From the NCBI GenBank assembly GCA_963580285.1, contig CAUZLF010000216.1, forward strand, positions 1-64,000: DNA of 64,000 nt, written 5' to 3'. This document shows, piece by piece, positions 10,152-21,476 of the stretch. Source of the stretch: Lucinisca nassula (Eukaryota > Mollusca > Bivalvia > Lucinida > Lucinidae). The position numbers and the translations under genes were made by a program. The notes beneath the pieces were generated by a model. The model saw only the letters and a program-made list of their open reading frames with translations, was not told the DNA's origin and did no database searches. Each line of letters begins with the position of its first letter. Position 1 is the first letter of the stretch.

Positions 10152-13100
10152 TTAGCTCACCTGAGCCTTAGGCTCATTGGTGAGCTTATAGGGTGGTCAT
10201 GCTGTCTGTATGTATGTATGTCAACATTTTCAAACATCTTCTCCTCTGGAACCGCTGGGCCGATTGAAGCCAAATTTCATGTGGGGCCTCAGTGGGATGG
10301 GAGAACGAAAGTTTCTTCGCGGGGTCCAGGTCACATGACCAAGATGGCCGCCATGCCCATATAAGGTAAAAACCCTTCAAAAATCTTCTTCTCCGGAACC
10401 AGTGGGCCGATTGGCCTGAAACTTGGTATGTAGCATTTGGGACTTGGTCCCATCATATTTTGTTCAAATGATGACCCTTGGATGACCTTGGCCAATTTTA
10501 GGCCAAGGTCAAATTTGGTCGCATAGACTTTTGTATGGGAAAAAGTTAAAACCGTGTACCTTTTGGAAACTATTGCAGCCTGTGATCTGAAAATTAGTAG
10601 ATGCAGTAAGCTAAATGGGTGGATGAAACCACATGAGTATTCAAGGTCAAGATCATTCTTTGACCTTTGTTCAAGGTCATTCAGATATGAGAATTAAAAC
10701 TTATTTTTATCAGAAACCACAAAGCCATTTGTAACGAAATTTCATGTGAAAGTTTTTGAGAAAAAGGGAATGACAATTAATCAATATGAATTTGGTCACG
10801 TGACCAATATGGCCGCCATGTCCATATAAGGTAAAAACCCTTCAGAAAACTTCTTCTCCAGAACCATCAGGACAATTGGCCTGAAACTTGGTATGTAGTA
10901 TTAGGGACTCGGGTCCATCATATTTTGTTCAAATGATGACCCTTGGATGACCTTGACCAATTTTAGGCCAAGGTCATATTTGGTCGCATAAACTTTTGTA
11001 TGGGAAAAAGTCAAAACCGTGTGTTTTTGGAATCTATTGCAGCTTGTGATCTGAAAATTAATAGATGCAGTAAGCTAAATGGGTGGATGAAACTACATGA
11101 GTATTCAAGGTCAAGGTCATTATTTGACCTTTGTTCAAGGTCATTCAGATATGAGAATTAAAACATTTTTCTCAGAAACCACAAAGCGATTTGTAACGAA
11201 ATTTTATATGAAAGTTTTTAAGAACAAGGAAATGACAATTAATCAATATGAATTTGGTCACATGACCAATATGGCCGCCATGCCTATATAAGGTAAAAAC
11301 CCTTCAAAAATCTTCTTCTCCGGAACCATTGGGCCGATTGGCCTGAAACTTGGTATGTAGCATTAGGGACTCAGGCCCGTCATATCTTGTTCAGATGATG
11401 ACCCTTGGATGACTGTGACCAATTTTAGGCTAAGGTCAAATTTGGTCGCATAGACTTTTGTATGGGAAAAAGTCAAAACCGTGTATCTACTACAGCCTGT
11501 GATCTGAAAATTAGTAGATGGGTGAATGAATCTACATGAGTATTCAAGGTCAAGGTCATTCTTTGACCGTTGTTCAAGGTCATTCAGATATCAGAATTAT
11601 AACTTATTTTTCTCAGAAATCACAAAGCCATTTGTAACAAAATTTCATAGGAAAGTTTTTAAGAACAAGGAAATGACAATTAATCAATATGACTTTGGTC
11701 ACATGACCAATATGGCCGTCATGAAATCTTCTTCTCCGGAACCAGTGGGTCGATTATCATGTAACTTGGTATGTAGCATTAGGGACTTGGGTCCAGCATA
11801 TTTTTTCTCAAATGATGACCCTTGGATGACCTTGACCAATTTTAGGCCAAGTTCAAATTTGGTCGCATAGACTTTTGTATGGGAAGAAGTCAAAATTGTG
11901 TATCTTTTGGAAACTATTGCAGCCTGTGATCTGAAAATTAGTAGATGCAGTAAGCTAAATGGGTGGATGAATCTACATGAGTAGTCAATGTCATTCTTTG
12001 ACTTTTGTTCAAGGTCATTCATTTATGAGAATTAAAACTTATTTTTCTCAGAAACCACATAGCCATTTGTAATGAAATTTCATATGAAAGTTTTTAAGAA
12101 CAAGGAAATGACAATTAATCAATATGAATTTGGTCACATGACCAATATGGCGGTCATGTCCATATAAGGTAAAAACCCTTCAGAAATCTTCTTCTCTGGA
12201 ACCAGTGGGCTGATTATCATATAACTTTGTATGTGGCATTGGGGATTTGGGCCCATGATGATGACTCCTGAATGACCTTGACCTATTTTAGGCCAAGGTC
12301 AAATTTTTTCGCATAGACTTTGGTATGGGGAAAAAGTCAAAACTGTGTATTTTTTGGAAAATATTGCACCTGGTGATCTGAAAATTGGTAGATACAGTAA
12401 GCTAAATGAGTGGATGAAATGACATGAGTATTCAAGGTCAAAGTCATTCTTTGATCTTGATTCAAGGTCATCCAGATATGAGAATTAAAACATATTTTTC
12501 TCAGAAACCACTGAGCCGTTTGTAACCAAAATTTCATATGCAGCATTGGGGGCTCGGGCTCATCACAGTTTATTCAAATGATGACTTTCGATACCTATTT
12601 TACGCCAAGGTCAAATTTGGTCACATAGATTTTGGGATGGGAAAAAGGTCAAAACCATGATTTTTTTTTAAACTATTGCAGTCTCTGATCTGAAAATTGA
12701 GAAATGCAGTTAGCTAAATGAGTGGATGAAACTACATGAGTATTCAAGGTCAAGGTCATTCCTTGACCTTGGCCTAAGGCCTTTCAGATATGAAGATAAA
12801 AATTTATTTTTAACTAGAACCTCTTTGCCGTTTGTGACCAAATTTTATACAAAGCTCGTAGAAACAAGTAAATGAAGATTTAAATACATGCGTTTGGTCA
12901 AATGACCAAAATGGCCATCATGGCCATATAAGGTAAAAACACTTCAGAAATCTTCTACTCCAGAACCAGTGTGCCGATTTTCATTAAACTTGGTATGTAG
13001 CATTTGAGATTTGGGCCCACTATAGTTTCTTCAAATGATGACCCCTGGATGGCCTTAACCTGTTTTACGCAAAGGTCAAATTTGGTTGCCTATACATTTG

Positions 13101-13554
13101 TATTGGAGAAATTAAAAAAAAAAAATGTGTATTTTTTGGAAACTATTGCAGCCTGTGATATGAAAATTGGTAGATGTAATAAGCTAAATGAGTGGATGGA
13201 ATTAAGGTCAACATTATTCTCTGAAGTTGGCCCAAGGTCATTCAGATGAAATTAAAATTTATTTTTCATAGAAACCACTACTCCATTTGTAGCCAAATTT
13301 CACATGAAAACTTTTAGGAACAAACAAATGAAAATTTGTTAATAAGAATTTGGTCACATTGCTAAAATGGCCGCCATGTCCATATACATGTATACCTTTC
13401 GGATTTTTTTCTTTGAACCAATGGGCCCATTATCAAGTCACATGAAAGAGATTAATACTTGGTAAAAACCCTATAAAATCGTCTTCTCAGAAATAAAATG
13501 GCTCCATAAGCTCTCAGCACTCAGGTGAGCGGCTCAGGACCATTGGTCCTCTGG
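10152..13554 (+). mobile_element. HEL-2 Helentron-like element, about 460-bp core units
   Basis: The 5' hairpin is AGCTCACCT-GAGCC-TTA-GGCTC-ATTGGTGAGCT. The leader has CTGTATGTATGTATGTC. Core units start near 10331, 10797, 11257, 11698, 12133, 12897 and 13354 (marker CACATGACCAATATGGCCGC), with one double-length degenerate unit. Each has TTCAAGGTCAAGGTCATTC. The tail is CACTCAGGTGAGCGGCTC and the 3' hairpin GGACCATTGGTCC ends at CTGG. No protein is encoded. Confidence 0.8.
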
Positions 13555-13961
13555 TTTTACTTTTAATATTAATCCATTTTGTTTGGAAAGCCCATAATAT
13601 TTAGTCACTGACAAACAGTGCAGGCTCAGGTCAGATGCCACAGAGTGCAAAAAGTGAGATTTTCTAAACAGGGTTTTAAAAATAACTAAAACCTCCGTGT
13701 CCTAGTGGATAAGAACGCTGTCTCTTAATCATTGGGTCTCACACCACTGTGGTTAGAGCCTGGCTTGGGTCACATGTATATGTAAGATTCCAAGTTCTGC
13801 AACAGAAGGTCAGATGGTTTTTCTCCGGGCACCCGGTACTTCGGTTTTTGTCCACCTCTGATTAACAACTAGCTCAATATGCATGAAATAATCTTGAAAG
13901 GGATGTACCAACCAACCCCCCACCCCCCCCCAATAAAATTTAGAAATGACTCTAGCTGTAT
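13555..13961. mobile_element. H1 fragment and SINE-E (tRNA-like) copy
   Basis: 13567-13645 is an H1 piece (GACAAACAGTGCAGGCTCAG). 13688-13910 is a tRNA-like SINE: CCTCCGTGTCCTAGTGGATA (box A-like), GTGGTTAGAGCC (weak box B), then GGTTTTTCTCCGGGCACCCGG and CACCTCTGATTAACAAC. Tail pieces of the same family are at 18105, 38640 and 54770. Confidence 0.55.
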
Positions 13962-14153
13962 TTAACCCTTAACTATTCATGACAACCCCCACCTTGGCAA
14001 ACAGAGTAGATCCAGATCAGATGGCTTTTTAAAAAGCCATCAGATCAGGATCTACACTGTCATTCAGTCTGTGAATTTGAATGAATAAATAACATCAAGT
14101 AATTGGATCGGTTCAAAGTCAGAAATGGGTGTGGCTAAATTAGTTAGGGTTAA
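13962..14153. mobile_element. H2 TTAA MITE (reverse orientation)
   Basis: TTAACCCTTAACTATTCATG at the left and TTAGTTAGGGTTAA at the right. The apex is GATGGCTTTTTAAAAAGCCATC. Confidence 0.82.
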
Positions 14154-14183
14154 GATGGAAAATTCTATTCAGGACATAATGGG

Positions 14184-14415
14184 TTAACCCATTGCATGCG
14201 GGAAACACCTAAAAGGGGTACCTTGACAAACAGTGAAGGCCCAGATCAGACGCCACAAAATGTGGCGTCTGATGAGGGCCTGCACTATTTGCTAACAGAA
14301 TTTTCAGTCAAAAGTAGAAAAAAAAATTGTAAAATAGGCCTGCCACCCCTTATATGACAAATGGACTTGTCCAATATATAGCAATGGAAGAGTCCACAAG
14401 CATACAATGGGTTAA
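14184..14415. mobile_element. H4 TTAA MITE
   Basis: TTAACCCATTGCATGCGGG and CATACAATGGGTTAA form the ends. The core is GACAAACAGTGAAGGCCCAG with apex GCCAC-AAAAT-GTGGC. A second copy is at 46887-47111. Confidence 0.85.
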
Positions 14416-15391
14416 ATAATTTTTATCCTTTTGTGAGACAGTAATCCTCAGCAAATTGCTTTAGGACCAATGTGTTAAAGGTTGCAGCGCCTTTGTGATC
14501 CCTTCAAGGCTTCTTTGACAAACATCTTTCTCTATATAAATAAAGATTACATAACACTAATACATTGTAGAGTCTTAAAGAAAGAAATGTTTGTTTTGTT
14601 ACAGCCCAGTCAACACTGTTCAGGTCATATTGGGCTGGAAAGTATTTCCTGAGCAAGCTTAAACTCAAAAGGTTAAATAGTACAGTGGCATACTTTTGCC
14701 TAAAAATGACAACTGTCCTTCTTCAATCAGTTGAAGGGATGACGGTTGAAAAGATTCACAAAAGCATGTCAACTTGACAGATATCAACCTCTTGACCTGA
14801 TCATGTACTTGTACAAACATATATTACAAATTCCAGGTGAGGATTATTTATAGCCGTACTGTTCTTGTCGCTGTGACTTTAGTGCAGTGTAAAGAGAGCT
14901 TTCTGTAAAACATGGATGAGGCTCATATGCTGGTACATTGGAAGTGAAACAGTGTAGATGCACTGTAGAAAAATGACATCTGATCAGGGTCTGTCATATT
15001 TACCCTAAGTTTCAGACACCTCACTCCTTAACTATACTTGTTCCAGGGCCTGACAAATCAAAGTTTCAACCACTTGTCCGGCAGTCCACATTATCTTGAA
15101 AATGGCTCAGAATTAGAATATTCCCTATATATTCTATACATTTTCAGGGCAAGTGAACTAAAAAACATATGCCCAGATAAAATTTGGATTTGTCCTGGGC
15201 AGCCGGACAATGGAGTTGTCAGGCCCTGCTTGTTCTAAAATTTGGACAAGTACTATATACTGCCTGATGTTGTGTCTAAAGATAGCTAAATGAGTGGCAA
15301 ACAGTTTAGACTCAGATGAGATGCCGCATATGCCTGTCTGTTCGAATAAAGATGTTAAATATGATACTTTGCTTGCTTAAAGAACAGGAGA
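14416..15391. other. Mostly unclassified intron sequence
   Basis: 14595-14760 resembles the decayed SINE-like piece at 3100-3260. 15264-15350 is an H-type core fragment. The rest shows no gene or clear repeat. Confidence 0.35.
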
Positions 15392-15604
15392 TTAACCCTT
15401 ATCTTGCTGTTCACGACAACCCCTATCTTTGCAAACAGTGCAGATCCAAATCAGATGGCTTCTGAAGAAGCCATCTGATCTGGATCTACATTGTTTGGCA
15501 TTCAGTTTATGAATTTGTAGCAATAAATTACATCAAGTAATTTGATTGGTTGATAGCCAGAAATGGGTGTGGCTTAATTGAATATTCATCAAGATAAGGG
15601 TTAA
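15392..15604. mobile_element. H2 TTAA MITE (reverse orientation)
   Basis: TTAACCCTTATCTTGCTG and CATCAAGATAAGGGTTAA form the ends. The apex is GATGGCTTC-TGA-GAAGCCATC. Confidence 0.9.
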
Positions 15605-15919
15605 AGGTCACAAGTCCAGGTTCAAGATCATTATCCTACAGCCCACACTCGGAGACACTTGATCCACAGTGCTGTCAGTACTTGGATTATTGTCACCGTA
15701 AAAGTCCTAAAAATTCGGACACTTTGGGGACTTGCTGTAATTCTCCTAAAACTTTTACAAATTTGTTTAATGATCGAACAAGGAGTCCAGAAATTGCAGA
15801 TGGAATGGCAAACAGTGACTACCCAGACAGACAAAACAGTGAAGATCCAGATCAGATGCCATATCTTGGTTCAGCAGGACAAGGGGGAAGAAATTGTTGT
15901 ACAGTTACACTGTGTGGAG

Positions 15920-16412
15920 TTCGGCCCCCGCCCATCGGGGTTTACAGAAATAGATGAGCTGCATGATGCTTCCATGCACAGCTGAATCCGACCGCACACG
16001 AGTACTGGTAAACCACTTAAAGGATCTAAGCCTGCCCAGGCAAAGTGATGCAAGTTGTTGTTGTTGTTGTTTCCAGTTTCCCCGTGTCACGGGTCGTCAG
16101 CTGGTGGGGTCCCAGGGAACAAATCCATTCTGGCACTACACCGTAGCCGTTCGGTGGTATCCCCATTCCACGTTGCCGGTGGATGGGGAGACCATCGCTC
16201 GGCTCCAGCCCCGTACATCCGTGTCTATCGTGTGATGCGAGTCGGATCGACCATGCTTATAAACCCTATTCGTTCCATTGGGCAACAGGGCTTGAGATGT
16301 CATTTCATCTCAGTGTCAGGTAAAAGTCCCACAAAATGGGAAGCAATGTCTCCAAAATGACCTATACTGTGTTGACGGGGACGTTAAACCTCAATTCAAA
16401 CAAACAAACAGA
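15920..16412 (+). mobile_element. SINE-A interrupted by another retroposon (SINE-F)
   Basis: It is flanked by the 11-bp duplication ACTGTGTGGAG (15909-15919, 16413-16423). The head is TCGGCCCCCGCCCATCGGGG and the tail CAAACAAACAAACAG. An insert occupies 16056-16234. Confidence 0.88.
16056..16234 (-). mobile_element. SINE-F: short retroposon with CAA-repeat tail
   Basis: On the minus strand the tail is (CAA)n, seen as TTGTTGTTGTTGTTGTT at the left. GTGATGCAAGT before and GTGATGCGAGT after look like a target duplication with one mismatch. The body (GGACCCCACCAGCTGACGAC, GGTCTCCCCATCCACCGG) matches no family I recognise. Confidence 0.6.
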
Positions 16413-16423
16413 ACTGTGTGGAG

Positions 16424-17080
16424 TATTGATCATTAATCTGAATCGTTAACAAGCTGTTGACATGATTTACTAAATTACCAGGTTGACATTTGTGTCATGT
16501 ATTGACTCTAACCTGCTTATATTTACTGCTGCCTTATGATTTTAATCTGTTGCCTCTTAAGGTGCAAAGAAAAACTACAATAGTGCAATGATCCTAAGTA
16601 TTGGGGCAGACATGCCTAAGCAAACATTGCAGACCCAGATCAGTCTGATCAGGGTCTACACGGTTTGATATTCCATCTGCAACTTTTGGACTCCTTGCTG
16701 GATCATGAAACAGATTTGCTGAAATTTTAGGAAAATTACAGCAAGTCCTCAAGGTGTCCAAATTTTTAGGATTTTTATGGTAAATCAGATGCCATTCTAT
16801 TCGTTTTCTTTTTCTTGGTACTGGTAAGGCCTCAAGAAATTGAACTTCCAGTGACTAAAGGTCATTGAAGTGAAGACTTTAGCATAACTGTAGAAATGTC
16901 ACATGAAAATAAAGTTTGTAATTATACTCATTAAAAGGAAAAAGGAAAGACTTTTCTCCTCATGAGCAAACTCTTTTCTTGAAAAATAATAGAAAAAGTA
17001 CCCTCCAAAGTTTGGCAAACAGTTATACAACGCATCGTGGTCTTTATAAGCTTGTGGTTGGACAGCTTATCAAGCTTGTT
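16424..17080. other. Intron stretch with one H-type fragment
   Basis: 16590-16790 is the CTCCTTGCTGGATC fragment family (see 9843-10025). The remainder has no recognisable feature. Confidence 0.35.
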
Positions 17081-17570
17081 TGTGGTCAAAAGTTTAGTTG
17101 TTTTAGTAATTGTAATAACTAAAGTGGTATTTTTGCTGAAAAAAATGCATCACTGACCTGCTGTATAAATCTGACCCCCCTTGAACCCCACTTTTATATA
17201 GTAAAACTGGGGTTTACAGGGGTAAACCTTATTTTCTTATTTCTGCTCTAAACTACAGATTTTGGGTACTCGTTAGAACCTCCTCAATGAGGCGGTTCTA
17301 ACATGTACCACAATCTATATTTTGAGCAAAAATAAGAAAAATATCACAATTTTTCATCTGAAAATTGTTTTTGTTTTTTTTCGGCGGTAAAATTTACCAT
17401 GTATTTGTATAGGCATGTTTTCTAAATGTGAGTAGCCTTTGCATTTGCAAAATAAGCTACTCACATTTTTTTCAGCAAAAATATTAGCTTAGTTGCCATT
17501 TTTAAATAATCAAAATTTTAAGGTATTTTTAACTAACAACATCATTAGTTTTGAACAACTGAGCCCTGGA
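17081..17570. mobile_element. M4 MITE containing an M5 palindromic element
   Basis: The M4 right end is CATTAGTTTTGAACAACTGA. Its inner palindrome is split by an M5 element, about 17170-17370. M5 has AACCCCACTTTTATATAGTA with AAACTGGGGTTTACAGGGG, then TTAGAACCTCCTCAATGAGGCGGTTCTAA in two arms. The M5 palindrome here gives the unoccupied TA site used by M1 at 46194. Confidence 0.65.
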
Positions 17571-17611
17571 GACAGAATATAATGGTAAATTTGTTGTTTG
17601 TTTTTTTTCAG

Positions 17612-17757
17612 TGATTTCACTATCAGTTACCTGTCAGAGGACAATGGTGAAGAGGTATACCTCAGTATGTTATCAGATTGGGATATGGACGCCGCCTTCC
17701 AGAATGCCTCTGAGCCTTGCCTCAGACTGAAAGTGGATCTGAAACCCTTTGATGAAG
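17612..17757 (+). CDS. TBC1D25: TBC1D25 coding exon (PB1-like domain, second part)
   Basis: The acceptor is TTTTTTTTCAG and the donor is AAG|GTAAAG. The exon enters in phase 2 (completing Ser) and leaves with one base (G). It encodes SDFTISYLSEDNGEEVYLSM and then LSDWDMDAAFQNASEPCLRL, the typical end of the PB1-like fold in TBC1D25: an acidic loop, then the 'LSDWD' helix and a final strand. The human counterpart has the same EVYLSxLSDWD core. The exon continues open past the donor for about 30 codons, but that extension has no match to the family and is intron. The 8.5-kb intron before it is filled with HEL-2, H-family MITEs and SINE-A copies. Confidence 0.92.
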
Positions 17758-17889
17758 GTAAAGAATGCAGTATGTTGCATATGAGATATGACTATGCAAA
17801 TTTGTCTACATTTGCTTATCTTGTCTTGCATTTTCACAAAATGCCGTCATAGGTTAGAGTCTAAGATGCTATTGTAACTGTTATGGGCC

Positions 17890-18105
17890 ACACAAGCTGC
17901 TCCACAGCCTCTTTATAATTCTGTTAGTGTGGTCCAGAGCAGAAACTATGTTAGCTAAACAACTGTGTGACAGTATATCAAAAAAAAAAAAAACATAGAT
18001 TTTATAGAAAAATGACCATTTTATGTTAATTTTTCTGTATCATAATTATCTTCTATCAGTGTTTTATCCCAAATTGTTTTATACTGAACAGTGTTAGAGA
18101 GGTTT
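17890..18105. mobile_element. M3 MITE, degenerate
   Basis: AGCCTCTTTATAATTCTG is at the left, AAAAATGACCATTTTATG in the middle and CAGTGTTAGAGAGG at the right. An A-run lies at 17980-17994. Confidence 0.65.
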
Positions 18106-18148
18106 TTACACCCACCTCTGATTACCAATCGGCTCGAAATGAGTAACA

Positions 18149-19120
18149 CTAGATCTGCAGTCGATGGTATACCATCGCAAATACCCGCTTTTTCTATTGT
18201 TAACACTAGTGACTATGTATTAGCTAGCCAAAACTACATGTAAGTAAAAAAAAGTTGCAAAGAACATTCTAACTGATAAGCAAAGTTTCAGAAGTGTAAC
18301 TCTTATAGTTTAGAAGATATGGCAAAGTCATACTTTTTTACCTTTGACCTTGGGGTTATGTTGAGGTCCACCCAAAGTGTCCCAATTTATTCTATATTCC
18401 AACAGCCATCAAATAACCAAGTTTGAGAAGCGTAACTATAATAGTTTAGAAGATATGGCAAAGTCTTACTTTTTGACCTTTGACCTTGGGTCAAGGTCAC
18501 ACCAAAAGTAGCCGAACATATTCTATATTCCAAGGACCATCAGATAAGCAAAGTTTCAGAAGTGTAACTCCAATAGTTTAGGAGATATGGCAAATCATAA
18601 TTTTTGACCCTTGACCTTGAGGTCATGTTGAGGTCAAGCTCACACCAAAAGTATCCAGATTAATTCTATATTCCAGGGGCCATCCAATGACCAAAGTTTC
18701 AGAAGTGTAACTCTAATAGTTGAGAAGATATGGCAAAATCATACTTTTTGACCTTTGACCTTGGGGTCAAGGTCACACCAAAAGTAACCTGACATATTCT
18801 ATATTCCAAGGACCATCCAATAAGCAAAGTTTCAGAAGTGTAACTCCAATAGTTTAGGAGATATGGCAAATCATAATTTTTGACCTTTGACCTTGGGGTC
18901 ATGTTGAGGTGAAGGTCACAAAAAAGTTGCCCACTGCCATCTACATTCCTTGTACTATCCACATGCAAATTTTCAAAAGTGTAACTGCAGTGGTTGCAGA
19001 GGAGATCCAATCACAAGAAACGTGACGGACGGACAGAAGGACGGACAGACCGACTGACGCCAGAGCGAACTGTGGTACGAAAACAATAAACCCGATTTTT
19101 CTTAGAAAAAGCGGGTATAA
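18149..19120 (-). mobile_element. HEL-3 Helentron-like element, about 145-bp core units
   Basis: On the minus strand the 5' hairpin is ACCCGCTTTTTCT-AA-GAAAAATCGGGT, followed by a CAGTCGGTCTGTCCGTCC leader. About five core units follow, marked on the + strand by AAGTTTCAGAAGTGTAACTC and TGACCTTTGACCTTGGGGTC. The tail repeats AGAAAAAGCGGGTAT. The 3' hairpin CGATGG-TATA-CCATCG is followed by CTAG. Confidence 0.75.
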
Positions 19121-19123
19121 TAA

Positions 19124-20792
19124 TTATGTCTCCACCGAAAAAAATTTTCGGAGAGACGTATTGTTTTTCCCCCGGGCGTCTGTCTCTCTGTCTGTCACAC
19201 ATTCGTGTCCTATCTATAACTTGAAAACCGCTCAAGCTATCTTCACGAAACTTCATATAAATATTAATCAGCATTAGACGACGTGCAGTGCGCAAGAAGT
19301 ATAACTCTCGCATTTATACTTTTTGAATTATCTCCCTTGGAAGTTTGTCGGTATGTATATATGTATGGGCCAATCGTGTCCGGTCAATAACTTTCTTATT
19401 TTCAGATGGATTTTAATATTACTTGGCAGAAATATTAACAACCATGAGACGATGTGTGATGCACATGATGCAGGTCGGTACCTCAAAGGTCAAGGTCATA
19501 CTTAGAGGTCAAAAAAGGGGCCTTTTTTTCTTGTTTGGTCAATAGCTTTCCTATTTTGAGATGGATTTTAAAATTACTTGGCAGAAATATTAACAACAAT
19601 GAGACGATGTATGGTGGGCATGAGGCAGGTCAATACCTCAAAGGTCATACTTAGAGGTCAAAGGTAAAAAAGGGGCCTTTTTTGTGTTTGGTCAATAACT
19701 TTCTTATTCTGAGATAGATTTTGAAATCACTTGGCAGAAATGTTAACCAATATAAGACGATGTGTTGCGTGCATGACCCAGGTTAGTACCTCAAAGGTCA
19801 AGGTCATACTTAGAGGTCAAAGGTAAAAAAGGGGCCTTTTTTGGGGTTTTGTCAATAACTTGCTTATTTTTTGATAGAATTGGAAGTTACTTGGCAAAAA
19901 TGTTAACTATCATGAGACGATGTGTTGCATGCATGATTCAGTTTGGTACCTAAAATGTCAAGGTCATACATAGAGGTCAAAGGTCAAAAAAGGGGCCTTT
20001 TTTCGTGTTTGGTCAATAACTTTCTTATTTTTAAATGGATTTTGAAATTGCTTGGCAGAAATGTTAACCACCATGAGACCATGTGTTGCGTGCATGACCC
20101 AAGTTGGTACCTCAAATTTCAAGGTCATACTAAGAGGTCAAAGGACAAAAAAGGGCCTTTTTTAGTGTTCAGTCAATAACTTCCTTATTTCCGGATAGAT
20201 TGTGAAATTACTTGGCAGAAATGTTAACCATCATGAGACGATGTGGTGCACGCTAGACCCAGGTCAGTACCTCCAAGATCAAGGTCATACTAAGCGGTCA
20301 GAGGTAAAAGTTTGTTTTTTTGTGTTCAGTCAATAACTTTTTTATTTCTGGAAGGACTTTATATATAAAGTAACCATGCAGAAATGTTCACCGTCATTAG
20401 ACCATGAGTCATGTGCAAGACCAAGGTCCATACCTCCAATGTCAAGGTTATATCTAGAGGTCAAAGGTAAAAAAGCAACAGTCAATAACTTCCTTATTCT
20501 TTGATGGATTATGAAATTACTTGGCAGAAATGTTAACCATCATGAGACTATGTGTTGTACCTCAAAGTCAAGGCCATACTTAGATGTCAAAGGTAAAAAG
20601 GGCTTTTTGTGTACGGCCAATAACTTTTTTATTTTTCTATGAACATTTTTAAAGTTACTTTGCAGAAATGTTCATCGTCATTAGATGATGTGTTGCACAC
20701 AAGACCCAGCTCAATACCTCCAATGTCAAGGTTATACTTAGAGGTCAAAAACAGGGGAGACATCTGTGTTTTTGTAGAAAAACAAATTCTAG
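19124..20792 (+). mobile_element. HEL-4 Helentron-like element, about 160-bp core units
   Basis: The 5' hairpin is TATGTCTCCACCGAAAA with TTTTCGGAGAGACGTA, then a CGTCTGTCTCTCTGTCTGTC leader. About nine core units run from 19378 to 20755 (markers TTGGTCAATAACTTTCTTAT, CTTGGCAGAAATGTTAAC, AGGTCAAAGG). The tail is GGGGAGACATCTG. The 3' hairpin GTTTTTG-TAG-AAAAAC is followed by CTAG. It lies head-to-head with HEL-3, three bases apart. Confidence 0.75.
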
Positions 20793-20879
20793 TTTTAAAA
20801 AGGCTGTAGAACAAAAAAGAAATGGTTTTCTGAAATAGATAAAGAACAGATGTTTGACAATCTTGTCTGCTGATTTTGT

Positions 20880-21015
20880 GTACCATACATGTGTTTACCT
20901 CGGACAGACAGACAGACCTGAGAAAACATTCTAAACCCAGATCAGACACCACAAAAAGCGGCGTCTCATCAGGGTCTACACTGTTTGCCATCCATTCAGC
21001 TATTTTTAGACACAA
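20880..21015. mobile_element. H-type core hairpin fragment
   Basis: CATTCTAAACCCAGATCAGA is followed by AGCGGCGTCTCATCAGGG and CTACACTGTTTGCCATCC. No TTAA ends are seen. Confidence 0.5.
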
Positions 21016-21138
21016 CTTACTTTTTCAAATTTTAGAACATGTATTGTATGGAGCTGAGGTGTCCCAATATGTAGAGTAAATATGGTATTTGGCACTTTTA
21101 ACTCTTCAAGCAGTAACCAAATTTAGCAGATGACATAC

Positions 21139-21424
21139 CGGCCATGATAGCTCAGTTGGTAGAGTGTCCGCTCCGGGGAATGGGAGGTGACAGGTTCGAT
21201 CCCGGGCCGTGACATACCAAAGTTGTTAAGAATGGTACTAGATGCTCCTCGCTTGGCACTCCGATTTACAGGGTAGAGCTAGGACTGGTCGACCCAGTGT
21301 CAGGATAATGTGACTGGGTGTGGTATCATGTAATGTGTCTGGGACATGATACTTCAGTGAGGCAGCACTATAAAAGTGAGCATTGAGCTCCCTGTCGCAA
21401 CCAGACACCGTCGTGATATGACAT
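21139..21424 (+). mobile_element. SINE-C: tRNA-derived SINE
   Basis: The head reads as tRNA promoter boxes: TAGCTCAGTTGGTAGAGTG (box A) and ACAGGTTCGATCCCGG (box B). A non-tRNA body of about 210 bp follows and ends near GTCGCAACCAGACACCGTC. ATGACAT occurs just before and just after and may be the target duplication. Confidence 0.75.
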
Positions 21425-21476
21425 TTTTCTGCCATTTTTCAAAGAGAGATAACTTTCGGGACTTCCTGTGAGCTTT

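Noticed and set aside
10152..13554. Possible nuclear-receptor-site array because of many AAGGTCA words (also in 18149-20792)
   Set aside because: The words are a by-product of tandem transposon units, and their spacing follows the unit length; regulatory use cannot be supported from sequence.
17758..17852. Extension of the second exon to the stop at 17850
   Set aside because: The sequence loses similarity to TBC1D25 exactly at the GTAAAG donor, and the next exon continues the family alignment in phase.
21139..21213. A functional tRNA gene
   Set aside because: Box A and box B are present, but the acceptor arms do not pair well and a 210-base SINE body follows directly; it is a SINE head.
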